A stretch of 64,000 bases of DNA from Sandaracinaceae bacterium (GTDB lineage: Bacteria > Myxococcota_A > Polyangia > Polyangiales > Houyiibacteriaceae): the NCBI GenBank assembly GCA_016706685.1, contig JADJJE010000057.1:62001-126000 (forward strand), given 5' to 3'. Both the position numbers and the translations under genes were made by a program. The notes beneath the pieces are model-generated. The model was given only the letters and a program-made list of their open reading frames with translations. It was not told the origin of the DNA and ran no database searches. Each line of letters opens with the position of its first letter. Position 1 is the first letter of the stretch. This document shows positions 25,767 through 35,111 of the stretch, piece after piece.

Positions 25767-26798
25767 ATGCGTCACCGTATCTCGCTCCATCTGACGGGTA
25801 GCTCGGCTGCGGACCTGATTCGCGCCGCGCGCGCCTGCGAGGACGCTGGCGTCCACTCGCTCATCGCGTCCGAGCTGTACACCAACCCGTTCGTACCGCT
25901 GGCCGCCGTGGCTTCCAGCACGTCGCGCATCGGGCTCGGCACCGGCATCGCGCTCGCGTTCGTACGCAGCCCGCTGTCGCTGGCGCTCGAGGCGCTGGAC
26001 CTCGACGCGCTGACCAGCGGGCGCTTCACGCTGGGGCTCGGGACGGGCGTGAAGACGCTCAACGAGCAGTGGCACGGGGTCACCAACTTCGGCCCGCCGG
26101 TGCTGCACATGCGCGAGGTGGTGGCGTTTTTGCGGCTGTTCAACGCGGCCTGCCACCTGGGCAAGCCCATCCACTTCGAGGGGCAGTTCGTGAAGGTGAA
26201 GATGGACGGCTACCAGCGGCCCACGGCGCCCCAGCGCGAGCGCATCCCCATTCACCTGGGCGCCAACCGCGAGAAGATGCTGGAGCTGGCCGGTGAGGTG
26301 GCCGACGGCGTGCTGGGGCACGTGTTCGTCTCGCCCCGCCAGCTGCGCGACGAGGTGCTGCCGGCCATCGGACGCGGGCTAGCGAAGGCCGGCCGCGCGC
26401 GCGAGGACTTCACGCTGGGCGCGGGCATCACCTGCGCCATCGACAGCGACCGCGAGACCGCACGCCACCACGCGCGCGGGCCGCTGGCGTTCTACGCCAC
26501 GGTGCGCACGTACGAGCCGCTCTTCGCAGCCGACGGCTTCAGCGCCGAGGTGGCCGCCATTCGCGAGGCCTTCCACGGCGGCGACAAGAAGCGCGCAGTG
26601 ACGCTGGTGACCGACGCGATGGTGGACACCTACTGCGCCGCGGGCACGCCCGACGACGTGCTGCGCAAGGTGGCCGAGTACGACGGCCTCTTGGACATCA
26701 AGGGCGTGAGCCCGCCGCGCCACTTCTGCCCGCCGGACGCCCACGAGGCGTATCGCGCGCGTATCCTCGAGGTGTTCGGGAACCCGACCCTGGGCTGA
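25767..26798 (+). CDS. LLM-class (luciferase-like, probably F420-dependent) oxidoreductase
   Basis: A 343-residue luciferase-like monooxygenase-family TIM barrel. Family features include ADLIRAARACEDAGVHSLIA, SSTSRIGLGTGIALAF, SGRFTLGLGTGVKTLNEQWHG, then RERIPIHLGANREKMLELAG, and a C-terminal GTPDDVLRKVAEY. Members use F420 or FMN; the GTG-VKTLNEQWHG pattern looks F420-type, which is inference. Substrate unknown. It starts with ATG 25767 after the microsatellite gap and converges on vapC with 2 bases between stops. Confidence 0.85.
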   Translation: MRHRISLHLTGSSAADLIRAARACEDAGVHSLIASELYTNPFVPLAAVASSTSRIGLGTGIALAFVRSPLSLALEALDLDALTSGRFTLGLGTGVKTLNEQWHGVTNFGPPVLHMREVVAFLRLFNAACHLGKPIHFEGQFVKVKMDGYQRPTAPQRERIPIHLGANREKMLELAGEVADGVLGHVFVSPRQLRDEVLPAIGRGLAKAGRAREDFTLGAGITCAIDSDRETARHHARGPLAFYATVRTYEPLFAADGFSAEVAAIREAFHGGDKKRAVTLVTDAMVDTYCAAGTPDDVLRKVAEYDGLLDIKGVSPPRHFCPPDAHEAYRARILEVFGNPTLG

Positions 26799-26800
26799 CC

Positions 26801-27208
26801 TCAGCGTTCGGGGACGAACGGGTTGCGGACGCGTAGTCGCTGGTCGATCAAGAGACCATCCTGCATGTCTTCGCTGAACAGCGTGCTGCACTCGGTCTGC
26901 AGGGCGGCCGCACAGATGAGAGCGTCGTAGAACGACAGTTGGTAGCGCTCCGCCAGTCTACGGGCCTCATCGTGGGTGCCCTCGGTCAGTGGGGCAATCG
27001 TGCAGAAGTGGCGCACGAGAGACAGGAACTCTTCGATCTCGCGCCAGTCCATCCCGAGCTTTCGACGTGCCACGTTCGTGACTTCGTTGAGCACCTGAAC
27101 GCTGATGGTGACGCCGGCGCGCAGCAGGTCTTGGGCGCGGTCCGCGCGGGCTGGATCCGCCGACAGTAGGTAGAGCAACACGTTGCTGTCGAGGAAGCCA
27201 GAGCTCAT
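26801..27208 (-). CDS. vapC: PIN-domain toxin (VapC)
   Basis: A 135-residue PIN-domain ribonuclease. The acidic active-site residues are visible: the first Asp in FLDSNVLLYLL, Glu in VQVLNEVTNVARRK, and the Asp residues in LSFYDALICAAALQ and LFSEDMQDG. Its antitoxin gene lies directly upstream, 9 bases away. I start at ATG 27208; a GTG at 27217 is possible. VapC toxins cleave tRNA or rRNA when released from VapB. Confidence 0.9.
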   Translation of the reverse strand: MSSGFLDSNVLLYLLSADPARADRAQDLLRAGVTISVQVLNEVTNVARRKLGMDWREIEEFLSLVRHFCTIAPLTEGTHDEARRLAERYQLSFYDALICAAALQTECSTLFSEDMQDGLLIDQRLRVRNPFVPER

Positions 27209-27217
27209 GCCGGGCAC

Positions 27218-27448
27218 TCAGCGGGTGTTGGACTCATCGCGATCGAAGTGGAAGTCCGCAGGCAGGCGGCCTCGGAAGGCGCGCAGTCGTTCTAGTAGGG
27301 CGTCCGCCCCCGGCTTCTTCTTGAGGGCGACGCTACGCGCATCGATGACGTGAACCTCTACGTCGTCGCCTTCCTCGAGCTTCAAGGCTTCGACGACCGA
27401 GGCGGGGATGCGGATGGCGAGGCTGTTGCCCCATCGGGAGACTTGCAT
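27218..27448 (-). CDS. vapB: AbrB/MazE-type antitoxin (VapB)
   Basis: A 76-residue antitoxin with the swapped-hairpin AbrB fold: MQVSRWGNSLAIRIPASVVE, then ALKLEEGDDVEVHVIDARSV. The C-terminal tail (ERLRAFRGRLPADFHFD) is the part expected to wrap into the VapC active site. Start ATG 27448 begins the domain; upstream in-frame sequence is the operator palindrome, not protein. It would autorepress at 27465-27493. Confidence 0.9.
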   Translation of the reverse strand: MQVSRWGNSLAIRIPASVVEALKLEEGDDVEVHVIDARSVALKKKPGADALLERLRAFRGRLPADFHFDRDESNTR

Positions 27449-27464
27449 GTTCGAGCCCTGCGGT

Positions 27465-27493
27465 TGGATATACAACACACGATTGTATATCCA
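27465..27493 (-). promoter_or_regulatory. Operator palindrome of the vapBC module
   Basis: An 11-base perfect inverted repeat, TGGATATACAA (27465-27475) and TTGTATATCCA (27483-27493), with a 7-base spacer, sits 17 bases upstream of the vapB ATG. It is strikingly AT-rich for this genome and lies between gnd and vapB. This is the expected form of a VapB operator, and the promoter probably lies within it (TACAAT or TATATC as -10). Confidence 0.7.
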
Positions 27494-27507
27494 GATACCC
27501 TGGGCGT

Positions 27508-28944
27508 CTAGCTCGGCCGGCGCGGCCACTCGGTGTGCACCGGTAGCTCGGGCGCGTCTCGCCGGCGATACGTGTGACTGCCGAAGTAGTCGCGCTGCGC
27601 CTGGATGACGTTGGCGCTGCCCTGCACCGTGGTCAGCGTGTCCAGCCAGCTAAGCGACGCCGACAGCGCGGGCACCGGCAGCCCCGCGAGCGCGGCGGCC
27701 GCTACCACCCGGCGCAGGGCCGGCGTGGCCGCCTGGAGGCGTGGCGCAAGAGCGGGGGCCAGCGCCAAGAGTGGCAGCTCGGGGTCCTGCTTATAGACAT
27801 CACGAATGACACCCAAGAACCCAGCGCGAATGATACATCCCGCGGTCCAGATGCGGGCCACCTCGGCCAGGTCGATGCCGTAGTCGCGCTCCTCGCTGGC
27901 GGCGCGGAGCATGGCGAAGCCCTGCGTGTAGCTGGCCACCTTGGCGGCAAAGAGCGCCTGCCTCAGCGTCTCCACGTCCACGCCCGCGAAGGTGTCCCCC
28001 GGCGCGCGCAGCGTGCTGCCCGCCGTGACGCGCAGGCCGAGCGTGCTGGAGAGCGAGCGGGCGTCCAGCGCCGCCGCGATGGTGGGCACGGGCACGCCCA
28101 GCTCGATGGCGGCGATGACGGTCCAGCGGCCGGTGCCCTTCTGGCCCGCCTGGTCCATGATGGCGTCCACCAACATCTCGCCGGGGCGCTCGGGGTCCTC
28201 GGTGTGGAAGATGTCCGCCGTGATGTCGATCAGGTAGCTGTCGAGCTCGCCCTCGTTCCAGGCCGCGAACGTGGCGCCCACCTCGCGCGCCGTCTGCCCG
28301 AGTCCCTGCCGCAGCAGCGTGGCCGCCTCGGCGATGAGCTGCATGTCCCCGTACTCGATGCCGTTGTGCGTCATCTTCACGAAGTGCCCCGCGCTGCCGC
28401 GGCCGCAGTAGGCCACGCACGGGCCGCTCGCGCTCTTGGCCGAGATGGCCGTGAGCACGGGCTCGAGCCGCAGCCAGGCCTCGTGGTCGCCGCCCGGCAT
28501 CATGCTGGGGCCCAGGAGCGCGCCCTCGCTGCCGCCGCTGATGCCCATGCCCACGAAGCGCCAGGGGGTCTGTGCGGCCCGCGCGCTGCGCCGGTCGGTG
28601 TCGGTGTAGAGGCTGTTGCCACCGTCCACCACGATGTCGTCTTCTTCGAGGAAAGGCGCGAGGCCGTCCAGCACCGAGTCCACGGGCCGGCCGGCGTTCA
28701 CCAGCAGCACGATGCGCCGCGGCCGCTCGAGGCCCGCCACCATGTCTTCGAGCGTGGGTGAGATGTGGAAGGTGTGCTCGGGCTCGAGCTCCGCCAGCTG
28801 CGCGCCGGCGGCTGGGTTCACGTCGAAGCCGCCCACGCGCAGGCCGTTCCGCGCGAAGTTGCGGGCCAGGTTGCGGCCCATGACACCGAGGCCCACCACC
28901 GCCACGTCGTTGAGCGGCTGCGCCGGAGAAGAAGGCTTGGTCAT
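27508..28944 (-). CDS. gnd: 6-phosphogluconate dehydrogenase, decarboxylating
   Basis: A 478-residue enzyme converting 6-phosphogluconate to ribulose 5-phosphate with NADP, the last oxidative step of the pentose phosphate pathway. Motifs: VAVVGLGVMGRNLARNFARNG (cofactor site), VDGGNSLYTDTDRR, the signature FVGMGISGGSEGALLGPSMMPGG, and the substrate region VKMTHNGIEYGDMQLIAEA. Full family length (about 470). Its ATG overlaps the pgl stop by 4 bases, so it is the last gene of a zwf-pgl-gnd unit. Confidence 0.95.
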   Translation of the reverse strand: MTKPSSPAQPLNDVAVVGLGVMGRNLARNFARNGLRVGGFDVNPAAGAQLAELEPEHTFHISPTLEDMVAGLERPRRIVLLVNAGRPVDSVLDGLAPFLEEDDIVVDGGNSLYTDTDRRSARAAQTPWRFVGMGISGGSEGALLGPSMMPGGDHEAWLRLEPVLTAISAKSASGPCVAYCGRGSAGHFVKMTHNGIEYGDMQLIAEAATLLRQGLGQTAREVGATFAAWNEGELDSYLIDITADIFHTEDPERPGEMLVDAIMDQAGQKGTGRWTVIAAIELGVPVPTIAAALDARSLSSTLGLRVTAGSTLRAPGDTFAGVDVETLRQALFAAKVASYTQGFAMLRAASEERDYGIDLAEVARIWTAGCIIRAGFLGVIRDVYKQDPELPLLALAPALAPRLQAATPALRRVVAAAALAGLPVPALSASLSWLDTLTTVQGSANVIQAQRDYFGSHTYRRRDAPELPVHTEWPRRPS

Positions 28945-29606
28945 GACGGGAGCTCCTGGTCGGTGATGAAGACGAGCCCGGGCAGGCCGCTGGTGGGCAG
29001 CCCCGGCTCGCCGCGCAGCGCTCGCTCGAGCGCGGGCCGCTTGCTGGGCCCAAAGGCCAGCACCACGTTGTGGGTGCTGCGCATGAGCGCAGAGTGCGTG
29101 AGCGTCACGCGCCAGGGCGGTGGCTTCGGGCTGTCTTCGATGTGCGCGATGAGCGTGTCGCTGCCCGCGTGGGCGTGCCCGGGGAAGAGCGAGGCCACGT
29201 GGCCGTCGGGCCCGAGCCCCAGCAGCACCACGTCCAGCCGGTCGTTGAAGCGACGGCGAAACGGGAGCGACGCGCGCATGGCCGCCACGTGCGGGCGCTC
29301 ACCGTCGAGGTACAGCGGCAGCTCGTGCCCGGGCGGGTGCGCGTCCGACAGCGCGCCCGAGCGGTGCAGCTCCCCGCGGTTGCTCTCGGCCGAGTCGAAG
29401 GGGACGCAGCGCTCGTCGGTGTAGGTGAGCAGCACGTGACGCCAGCGGTCCCCGAGCGCCTCGCGGATGGGACCCACCGCCGCCGCCGCCGAGCCGCCTG
29501 GCACCGCCAGCCGCGGCTCGGGCAGGGGCGTGAGCAGGGCCACCACCTCGGCCACCGCACGCGCCACGGGGTCGCGGTCCACCACGCACGTGGGCCGCAG
29601 CCTCAC
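28941..29606 (-). CDS. pgl: 6-phosphogluconolactonase
   Basis: A 221-residue enzyme hydrolysing 6-phosphogluconolactone. Motifs: LAVPGGSAAAAV near the N-terminus, HVLLTYTDERCVPFDSAESN and the LGLGPDGHVASLFPGH active-site signature. The start is GTG 29606, which overlaps the zwf stop as GTGA, and the gene overlaps gnd at its 3' end. All three steps of the oxidative pentose phosphate branch are therefore translationally linked. The N-terminus is a little shorter than in many homologues. Confidence 0.9.
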   Translation of the reverse strand: MRLRPTCVVDRDPVARAVAEVVALLTPLPEPRLAVPGGSAAAAVGPIREALGDRWRHVLLTYTDERCVPFDSAESNRGELHRSGALSDAHPPGHELPLYLDGERPHVAAMRASLPFRRRFNDRLDVVLLGLGPDGHVASLFPGHAHAGSDTLIAHIEDSPKPPPWRVTLTHSALMRSTHNVVLAFGPSKRPALERALRGEPGLPTSGLPGLVFITDQELPS

Positions 29607-31135
29607 GTCTCGTCTCCGGTGCTCCAGCTGCCCTCGCAGCCGTTGAACAGCGAGTTGGCGGCGGCCGGGCCCCAGGTGCCCGCGGGATACGACAGCATGG
29701 GCGGCGGGTCGTCGCTCTCCCACGCGCTGCGGATGGCGTCGGCGAAGCGCCAGCAGGCCTCGATCTCGTCGGCGCGCAGGAAGAGCGTGGCGTCGCCCTC
29801 CATGGCGTCCAGCAGCAGGCGCTCGTAGGCCGGCGCGCTCTCCTCACCGAACACCTCGCCGTAGTCGAACGACAGCTTGGCGGAAGCCATCTCCATGTCG
29901 GCGCCGGGCCGCTTCACGCCGAACGACAGCGAGATGGCCTCGCGCGGCTGGATGCTGAGCGTGAGCACGTTGGGCGGCTTGCGACCCAGCTTGTGCTCCT
30001 TGAGCAGGCGGCGGAACTCGGGCCGGCTGATGCCCGGCGGCCGGTTGAAGAGCGACAGCGGCGGCGTGCGGAACTGCACCTGCACCTCGGTGAACTTGCT
30101 GGGCAGCCGCTTGCCGTGCCGCAACAGGAAGGGCACGCCCGCCCAGCGCCACGTGTCGATCTCGGCGCGCACGGCCACGTAGGTCTCGGTGTTGCTCTGC
30201 GGTGAGACGCCCTCCTCGCGCAGGTAGGCTGGCACGGCCACCCCGTCGAGCTCGCCGCCCGTGTAGCGCGCGCGCACCACGCTGTGCTTCACGTCGGTGA
30301 GGTCGGGGATGTGCAGCGCCTCGAGCACGTCCACCTTCTCGCCGCGCACCGCGTCAGCCTGCAGCGAGGGCGGCGGCTCCATGGCGATGAGCGCCAGGAT
30401 CTGCAGCATGTGGTTCTGCAGCATGTCGCGCACCGCGCCGGACTGGTCGTAGTAGGCGCCGCGCCCGCGCTCCATGCCCAGCGGCTCGGCCACGGTGATC
30501 TGCACCAGCTCGATGTGGTTGCGGTTCCAGAGCGGCTCGAAGATGGCGTTGTGGAAGCGGAAGCCGAGCAGGTTCTGCACGGTCTCTTTCCCGAGGTAGT
30601 GATCGATGCGGTAGATCTGCTTCTCGTGCAGGTGCTCGTGCAGCTCGGCGTTGAGCGCGCGCGCGCTCTGGAGATCCACGCCGAAGGGCTTCTCCACCAC
30701 GACACGGCGCCTCCCGAGGGCCGCGTTCTCGGCCATCTCCACGAGGCCCGCCTGCGCCAGGTGCGTGACCGCAGAAGCGAACAGCGACGGCGCGAGCGAC
30801 AGGTAGAAGATGCGCGTGGAGTCCTTGCCGCCCGGGAGGCCGTCGAGGTGCTCGCCGAGGCGGTGCATGTGCTCGGGCACCATGACGTCGGCCGAGACGT
30901 AGGTCACGCGCTGGGCGATGGCGTCGAACGCGGCGTGCTGCTTCGAAGGGAGCGCATCGCGCAGCTCGGCGCGGTACTGGTCGTGGCTGCGCTCGGCGCG
31001 CGAGACGCCCACCACGTGGAAGCCCTCTTCCGGCAGGCCCTTCTCGGCCAGCCGCGTGAGCGCCGGCATGAGCTTGCGGAGCGTGAGGTCTCCGGTGGCA
31101 CCGAAGATGACGAGCTGGATGGGGTGCGCGCTCAT
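29603..31135 (-). CDS. zwf: Glucose-6-phosphate 1-dehydrogenase
   Basis: A 510-residue enzyme oxidising glucose 6-phosphate with NADP. It has the N-terminal FGATGDLTLRKLMPAL cofactor motif, VVVEKPFGVDL, and the catalytic RIDHYLGKETVQN with His179. Length matches the family. It begins 12 bases after the upstream membrane protein gene and overlaps pgl at its end, so it belongs to a run of coupled genes from 34401 to 27508. Confidence 0.95.
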   Translation of the reverse strand: MSAHPIQLVIFGATGDLTLRKLMPALTRLAEKGLPEEGFHVVGVSRAERSHDQYRAELRDALPSKQHAAFDAIAQRVTYVSADVMVPEHMHRLGEHLDGLPGGKDSTRIFYLSLAPSLFASAVTHLAQAGLVEMAENAALGRRRVVVEKPFGVDLQSARALNAELHEHLHEKQIYRIDHYLGKETVQNLLGFRFHNAIFEPLWNRNHIELVQITVAEPLGMERGRGAYYDQSGAVRDMLQNHMLQILALIAMEPPPSLQADAVRGEKVDVLEALHIPDLTDVKHSVVRARYTGGELDGVAVPAYLREEGVSPQSNTETYVAVRAEIDTWRWAGVPFLLRHGKRLPSKFTEVQVQFRTPPLSLFNRPPGISRPEFRRLLKEHKLGRKPPNVLTLSIQPREAISLSFGVKRPGADMEMASAKLSFDYGEVFGEESAPAYERLLLDAMEGDATLFLRADEIEACWRFADAIRSAWESDDPPPMLSYPAGTWGPAAANSLFNGCEGSWSTGDET

Positions 31136-31147
31136 GGCGCAGTTGTA

Positions 31148-33229
31148 TCAGAGGGCGAGCGCGCGGATCCGAAAGAAGCCCACCTCGATCTGCGGGCGCC
31201 GATAGCTGGCTGCCGCAGCGGGCACGGCCGCGATGGTCTCCACGTGCAGCGGCTCGAGCACCAGCTGCGCCTCGGTGGCCGCGCACTCCGCCCGGAGCGC
31301 GGTGGGATCGGGGCTCGCGGGAGGCTCGTCCTGACGCTGCGACCAACACGCGCTGGGACGGTAGTAGTAGGCACAGCCGTCCCGTGACAGCGATGCCGCA
31401 ACACGCGCGGTGACGTCGTCCGTCGGCAGCAGCGCCTTCCACCGGGTTGACTCGAGGCGCTCACGAGTGAGGTAGGACGGCGCGCCGGTGTAGGCGTCAT
31501 CGACCGTGGGCGCGACCCACACGTCGCACACCGCAGTCAGCGCCGGCAGCGCGCGCAGCACCGTGCTGCGTTCGTTCTCGTAGACGAAGGACTCCGACAG
31601 GGGCCCGGGTGACACGGCCACCGACAGCCCCATCGCGATGGCCACGGCCGCAGGGATGCCGCGCTGGACCCGCCGTGCCGTCAGCTTGGTGGCCAGCAGC
31701 TCCAGCAGGTTCACGATGCCCACCCCCGCGATCATGGCGTGGAGCGGGGTGGCGGCATACTGGAGCCGAGCGAGATTGAGGCGCCCCCCGGCCATCCCGG
31801 GCAGCGTCATCCCGAGCGCCGCGAGCAGAAGCGTCACGAGCACGCGGCGACGCGCCGGGTAGCGCAGGGCGGCGAGCCCCGCCACCCACGCCAGCCCGAT
31901 CAAGGGAGGGGTCGAGTAGGTGTTGAGGAACGCGTTGAAGGGCCGCTCGGGCGCAAAGCCCAGTGTGGGGAGCAGGAGTCGGGGGGCATCGAACAGTGGG
32001 CCGAGCACACCGTCGCCCATCACCTGCGCCGCACCGCGGCTCTCCAGCTGGAGCGCGAGCAGACGCAGCATGATGGCCCACACAGCCCCCGTGCCGGCCA
32101 GCGCCAGCAGCGCCCGCGGGGTGGTCACGAACGCGGCCGCGTCGTCCCGAGCGATCAGGCCGAGCGCCATGACCAGTGGCGCCGCGGCCAGCACGGGGTG
32201 AAAGCTGGTGGCCAGGACTGCGAACAGCCCCGCAGACGCAAGCCACGACGCGCGCTTGGCGCTGACGGCCGCCCCTGTGAGCGCCACGGACAGCATGACG
32301 AAGAACGCCCCTGGCACGGTGCGCACCTCGGTCATGGCGAAGTAGGCCGCGCAGGGGAGCAGCGCATAGACGGCCGCAGCCCAGGTGGCCTCACGCGTGC
32401 TGCGCAGCCAGCCCAGCGCTGCCAGGTAGACCAGCGGGATGGTGAGCACGGCCAGCGTGGCTTGGAGCGCGATCCAGGTGGCTTCCTCCTGCGGCGCCAG
32501 CGCGAACAGGAGCTCGGCGAGCGCGGCGGGACCACTTCCGTGCGAGTCCAGTCGCGGCAGCCGCTCGCCCAGGAGGGCGGCCATGTCGCCGAAGCCGTGC
32601 GGGTGCCCGGAGCCTCCCTCGAAGCCCGGCACGCGATTGCCCCCCGCCACCCGGAGCAGGGCGCCGCTCGTGGTGAACACCACCAGGGGCAGCGCATGCG
32701 CTCGCAGTGAGCGCCCCGGCACGGGCTCACTGCCGAGTCGCCGGCGCTGGTGGAGGTCCACAGCCAGCCCCACCAGCAAGAAAGCGGTGGCGAGCGCCAG
32801 CAAGAGCTGCAGCAGGAGCACCACGCGTGACACCTTGACCCGGAGCGCGGGCGAGGTGGGCGCAGGCTCCGTGCGCTCCGCGTCCCGCAGCAGAAGCAAC
32901 ACCGCCTCCTGCAGTGCCGGCGGCGCAAAGCCCTCTGGCGCCGGCTGGATGGCGTAGTACTCACTGTGCGCCTGGCCATCCCGCTGCGCGCGCGCGTTGA
33001 TCTCGAGGTGGGCCGCCTCTTCGCCCCGCGCGAAGTGGAGCCGCACGAACTCGGCGTGGGACTCCACGTCCACGAGCTGCCAACCGTCTGCGAGCGTCTC
33101 GCCGCGGTGCGCCTCGAGGCTTGGCATCTGCGCCTGGCAGGGCGTGGCCATGGCCAGGAGGAGGCAGCCGACGAGCCACCCGGCAGTGAAGAGCCGGTGG
33201 CCGCGCCGCCTCCATGCCACCGCGCTCAC
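31148..33229 (-). CDS. Large membrane protein, possibly a GT-C-type glycosyltransferase
   Basis: A 693-residue protein. It has a signal-like N-terminus (FTAGWLVGCLLLAMATPCQA), a periplasmic segment to about residue 120, then roughly ten membrane helices (for example LLLQLLLALATAFLLVGLAV, LLALAGTGAVWAIMLRLLAL) and a C-terminal soluble region from about 560. The general layout resembles GT-C mannosyltransferase-like proteins, but the expected first-loop DxD/E motif is not obvious, so the function is uncertain. It starts at GTG 33229 overlapping the aminotransferase stop (GTGA) and precedes zwf by 12 bases. Its role next to sugar-phosphate enzymes is unclear. Confidence 0.6.
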   Translation of the reverse strand: MSAVAWRRRGHRLFTAGWLVGCLLLAMATPCQAQMPSLEAHRGETLADGWQLVDVESHAEFVRLHFARGEEAAHLEINARAQRDGQAHSEYYAIQPAPEGFAPPALQEAVLLLLRDAERTEPAPTSPALRVKVSRVVLLLQLLLALATAFLLVGLAVDLHQRRRLGSEPVPGRSLRAHALPLVVFTTSGALLRVAGGNRVPGFEGGSGHPHGFGDMAALLGERLPRLDSHGSGPAALAELLFALAPQEEATWIALQATLAVLTIPLVYLAALGWLRSTREATWAAAVYALLPCAAYFAMTEVRTVPGAFFVMLSVALTGAAVSAKRASWLASAGLFAVLATSFHPVLAAAPLVMALGLIARDDAAAFVTTPRALLALAGTGAVWAIMLRLLALQLESRGAAQVMGDGVLGPLFDAPRLLLPTLGFAPERPFNAFLNTYSTPPLIGLAWVAGLAALRYPARRRVLVTLLLAALGMTLPGMAGGRLNLARLQYAATPLHAMIAGVGIVNLLELLATKLTARRVQRGIPAAVAIAMGLSVAVSPGPLSESFVYENERSTVLRALPALTAVCDVWVAPTVDDAYTGAPSYLTRERLESTRWKALLPTDDVTARVAASLSRDGCAYYYRPSACWSQRQDEPPASPDPTALRAECAATEAQLVLEPLHVETIAAVPAAAASYRRPQIEVGFFRIRALAL

Positions 33230-34401
33230 GTGGCCGCTTCCGCGAAGAAGGGGGCGATGCGGTCGAGCGCATCTGCGAGGGCCGCTTCGTCCACCGCGGT
33301 GTAGCAGAGGCGCACCCACTTTTCGTAGCCCTGCCCGCAGACCAGCCCGGGCGTGAGCAGCACGCCCACGTCCGCACAGCGCTCCAGCAACGGCGTGGCA
33401 TCGGCGGCCGTGCCTATCAAGTGGGATACGTTGGCGAACAGGAAGGTGCCGCCCGCGGGAGGCGCCACACCCAGCGTCCTGGCTGCCGCCCTCCCGGCTC
33501 GCCCGTATCGCTCACGACACGTGGCCAGGAAGTCGTCACCCTCCAGCAGCGCCCGGGCCGCGCCGATCTGCATGGGAGTGGGCGCGCCGTAGGTCATGAA
33601 GGTCTGCATGCCGCGGATCTTGCGCATGACTTCGCTCGGCCCGTGCGTGTAGCCCACGCGCCCCCCGGCATAGCCATAGCTCTTGCTGAGCGTGTGGCTG
33701 GCGATGGTGCGGCCCACGAAGTCTGGGCGGGTGTAGATGGGCTGCGGTGCGTCCTGTCCGAGCCACAGATCCTGATAGGCCTCGTCCGCGAGGACCCAGA
33801 GGTCATGACGCTTCGCCACCCGCCCGATGGCGGCCAGCACGTCGTCCGAGAGCACGCGGCTGGTGGGGTTGTGCGGCGTGTTCACGTACACGGCCACGGT
33901 GCGCGCGGTGACGGCGCGCTCGAGCGCCGCCTCGGGGTCGAACGCGGGGTCGTCGAGCTCCGTGAAGAAGGGCACCTCCACCGCGCGTGCGCCGCGCACC
34001 GCCGCGAGCCCGCGCGCCAGAGGCCAGAACGGCGCCGGGAGGAGCAGCTCGTCACCGGGCTCGAAGAGCACCTGGGCCACCACGTTGAGCCCGGCGGTGG
34101 CCCCCGCCATCACCTGCAGGTCGTCGAGCGCCACGTCCCAGCCGGCGCGCGCCTTGATGCGTGCCCGGATGGCCTCGAGCAGCTCGGGCAGGCCCTGCAC
34201 GGGTGCGTAGCGATGCAGCCCGGCGTGGTCCTGCGTGAGCAGCGACTCGGAGCGCGCGGCCATTGGGGGCTCGAGGTAGGTGTCCCCCACGTGAAGCGGA
34301 TGCACCACGCGCCCGGACGCCGCTGCACGTGGCGCGAGGGTGGTGTACACGCTGTCGGTGACCGTGTCCGCGGCGCGCGACGTGGTCGGAAATCGGGGCA
34401 T
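33226..34401 (-). CDS. Class I/II PLP-dependent aminotransferase
   Basis: A 391-residue fold-type I aminotransferase. Visible features: HRYAPVQGLPELLEAI, VMAGATAGLNVVAQVL, NTPHNPTSRVLS (substrate-contact Asn and the NPT motif), VLADEAYQDL (PLP-binding Asp/Tyr) and the Schiff-base lysine in SHTLSKSYGYAGGRVGY. The substrate cannot be assigned. Start ATG 34401 (MPRFPTTSRAADTV) is preferred; ATG 34461 would add 20 residues. Its stop overlaps the next gene's GTG, which makes it first in the unit leading to zwf-pgl-gnd. Confidence 0.85.
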   Translation of the reverse strand: MPRFPTTSRAADTVTDSVYTTLAPRAAASGRVVHPLHVGDTYLEPPMAARSESLLTQDHAGLHRYAPVQGLPELLEAIRARIKARAGWDVALDDLQVMAGATAGLNVVAQVLFEPGDELLLPAPFWPLARGLAAVRGARAVEVPFFTELDDPAFDPEAALERAVTARTVAVYVNTPHNPTSRVLSDDVLAAIGRVAKRHDLWVLADEAYQDLWLGQDAPQPIYTRPDFVGRTIASHTLSKSYGYAGGRVGYTHGPSEVMRKIRGMQTFMTYGAPTPMQIGAARALLEGDDFLATCRERYGRAGRAAARTLGVAPPAGGTFLFANVSHLIGTAADATPLLERCADVGVLLTPGLVCGQGYEKWVRLCYTAVDEAALADALDRIAPFFAEAAT

Positions 34402-34501
34402 CGTGGGGAGCCAGTCGCTGGGGATGAGCTGGGATCTGTACCCTCCCTGGCCGTCCGCCATCAAGTTCGGTGCGATGGCGAACCAACACGGCGGCGGAGA
34501 A

Positions 34502-34969
34502 TCAGCGCACGGCCAGCCGTGTGCGCGCTGGGTCGGCCAGGGGTCGCATGGCGCTGCGCACGGCCGCCGTGATACTGGCCGGGACTGGGTCGCGGCCCCC
34601 ACGGGCCTCGGCGCGCCCGGTGAGCAGCATTCGCACGGCGCCCCCTCGACGCTCCGATACCAATAGTGAGACCTCGGCGCGCACGCCGTGGGGCGTCCGC
34701 TCGAGCCGCACCAGCGAGCCCTGCACCAGCACCTGTGCGCGCGCCGGAGCCGTACGGTCCACCGTGGGCAGTGCATCGAGGGCCTGCTCGAGCGCCGACC
34801 GCAGGGGCCCCTCGAGTGCGGCATCGCCCGCCGCCTCGGTGCTGAGGGTGCCGATGGCCACCCGCAGGGTGGTGGTGGCGGAAGCCGAAGACGCATGGAG
34901 CCCGAGCGCACCGAGGACACCCATCAGGGTGATCCAGGTGCGCGGGCGCGAAGAAAGTCGCCCGATCAT
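34502..34969 (-). CDS. Secreted hypothetical protein
   Basis: A 155-residue protein with a good signal peptide (WITLMGVLGALGLHASSASA). The mature part is one alpha/beta domain: TLRVAIGTL, ALEGPLRSALEQALDALP, ARAQVLVQGSLVRLER, HGVRAEVSLLVSERRGGAVR. The pattern suggests a small ligand- or peptidoglycan-associated domain like those in other myxobacterial exported proteins, but I cannot name a family. Start ATG 34969 gives the signal peptide. The 100 bases between it and the aminotransferase gene hold nothing I recognise. Confidence 0.65.
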   Translation of the reverse strand: MIGRLSSRPRTWITLMGVLGALGLHASSASATTTLRVAIGTLSTEAAGDAALEGPLRSALEQALDALPTVDRTAPARAQVLVQGSLVRLERTPHGVRAEVSLLVSERRGGAVRMLLTGRAEARGGRDPVPASITAAVRSAMRPLADPARTRLAVR

Positions 34970-35111
34970 GGTGGTTCTCTGGTTCGTGCTCGGGAGCCCG
35001 TGCACCCGAGGACACCGCACGCCCGCGGTTCACCAACGCGAGTATCACCGAGGCCACCTGCGTACAAAAAATGCGCAATGTGTCCTCGAGGGGTGCTACC
35101 AAGATGAGGAC

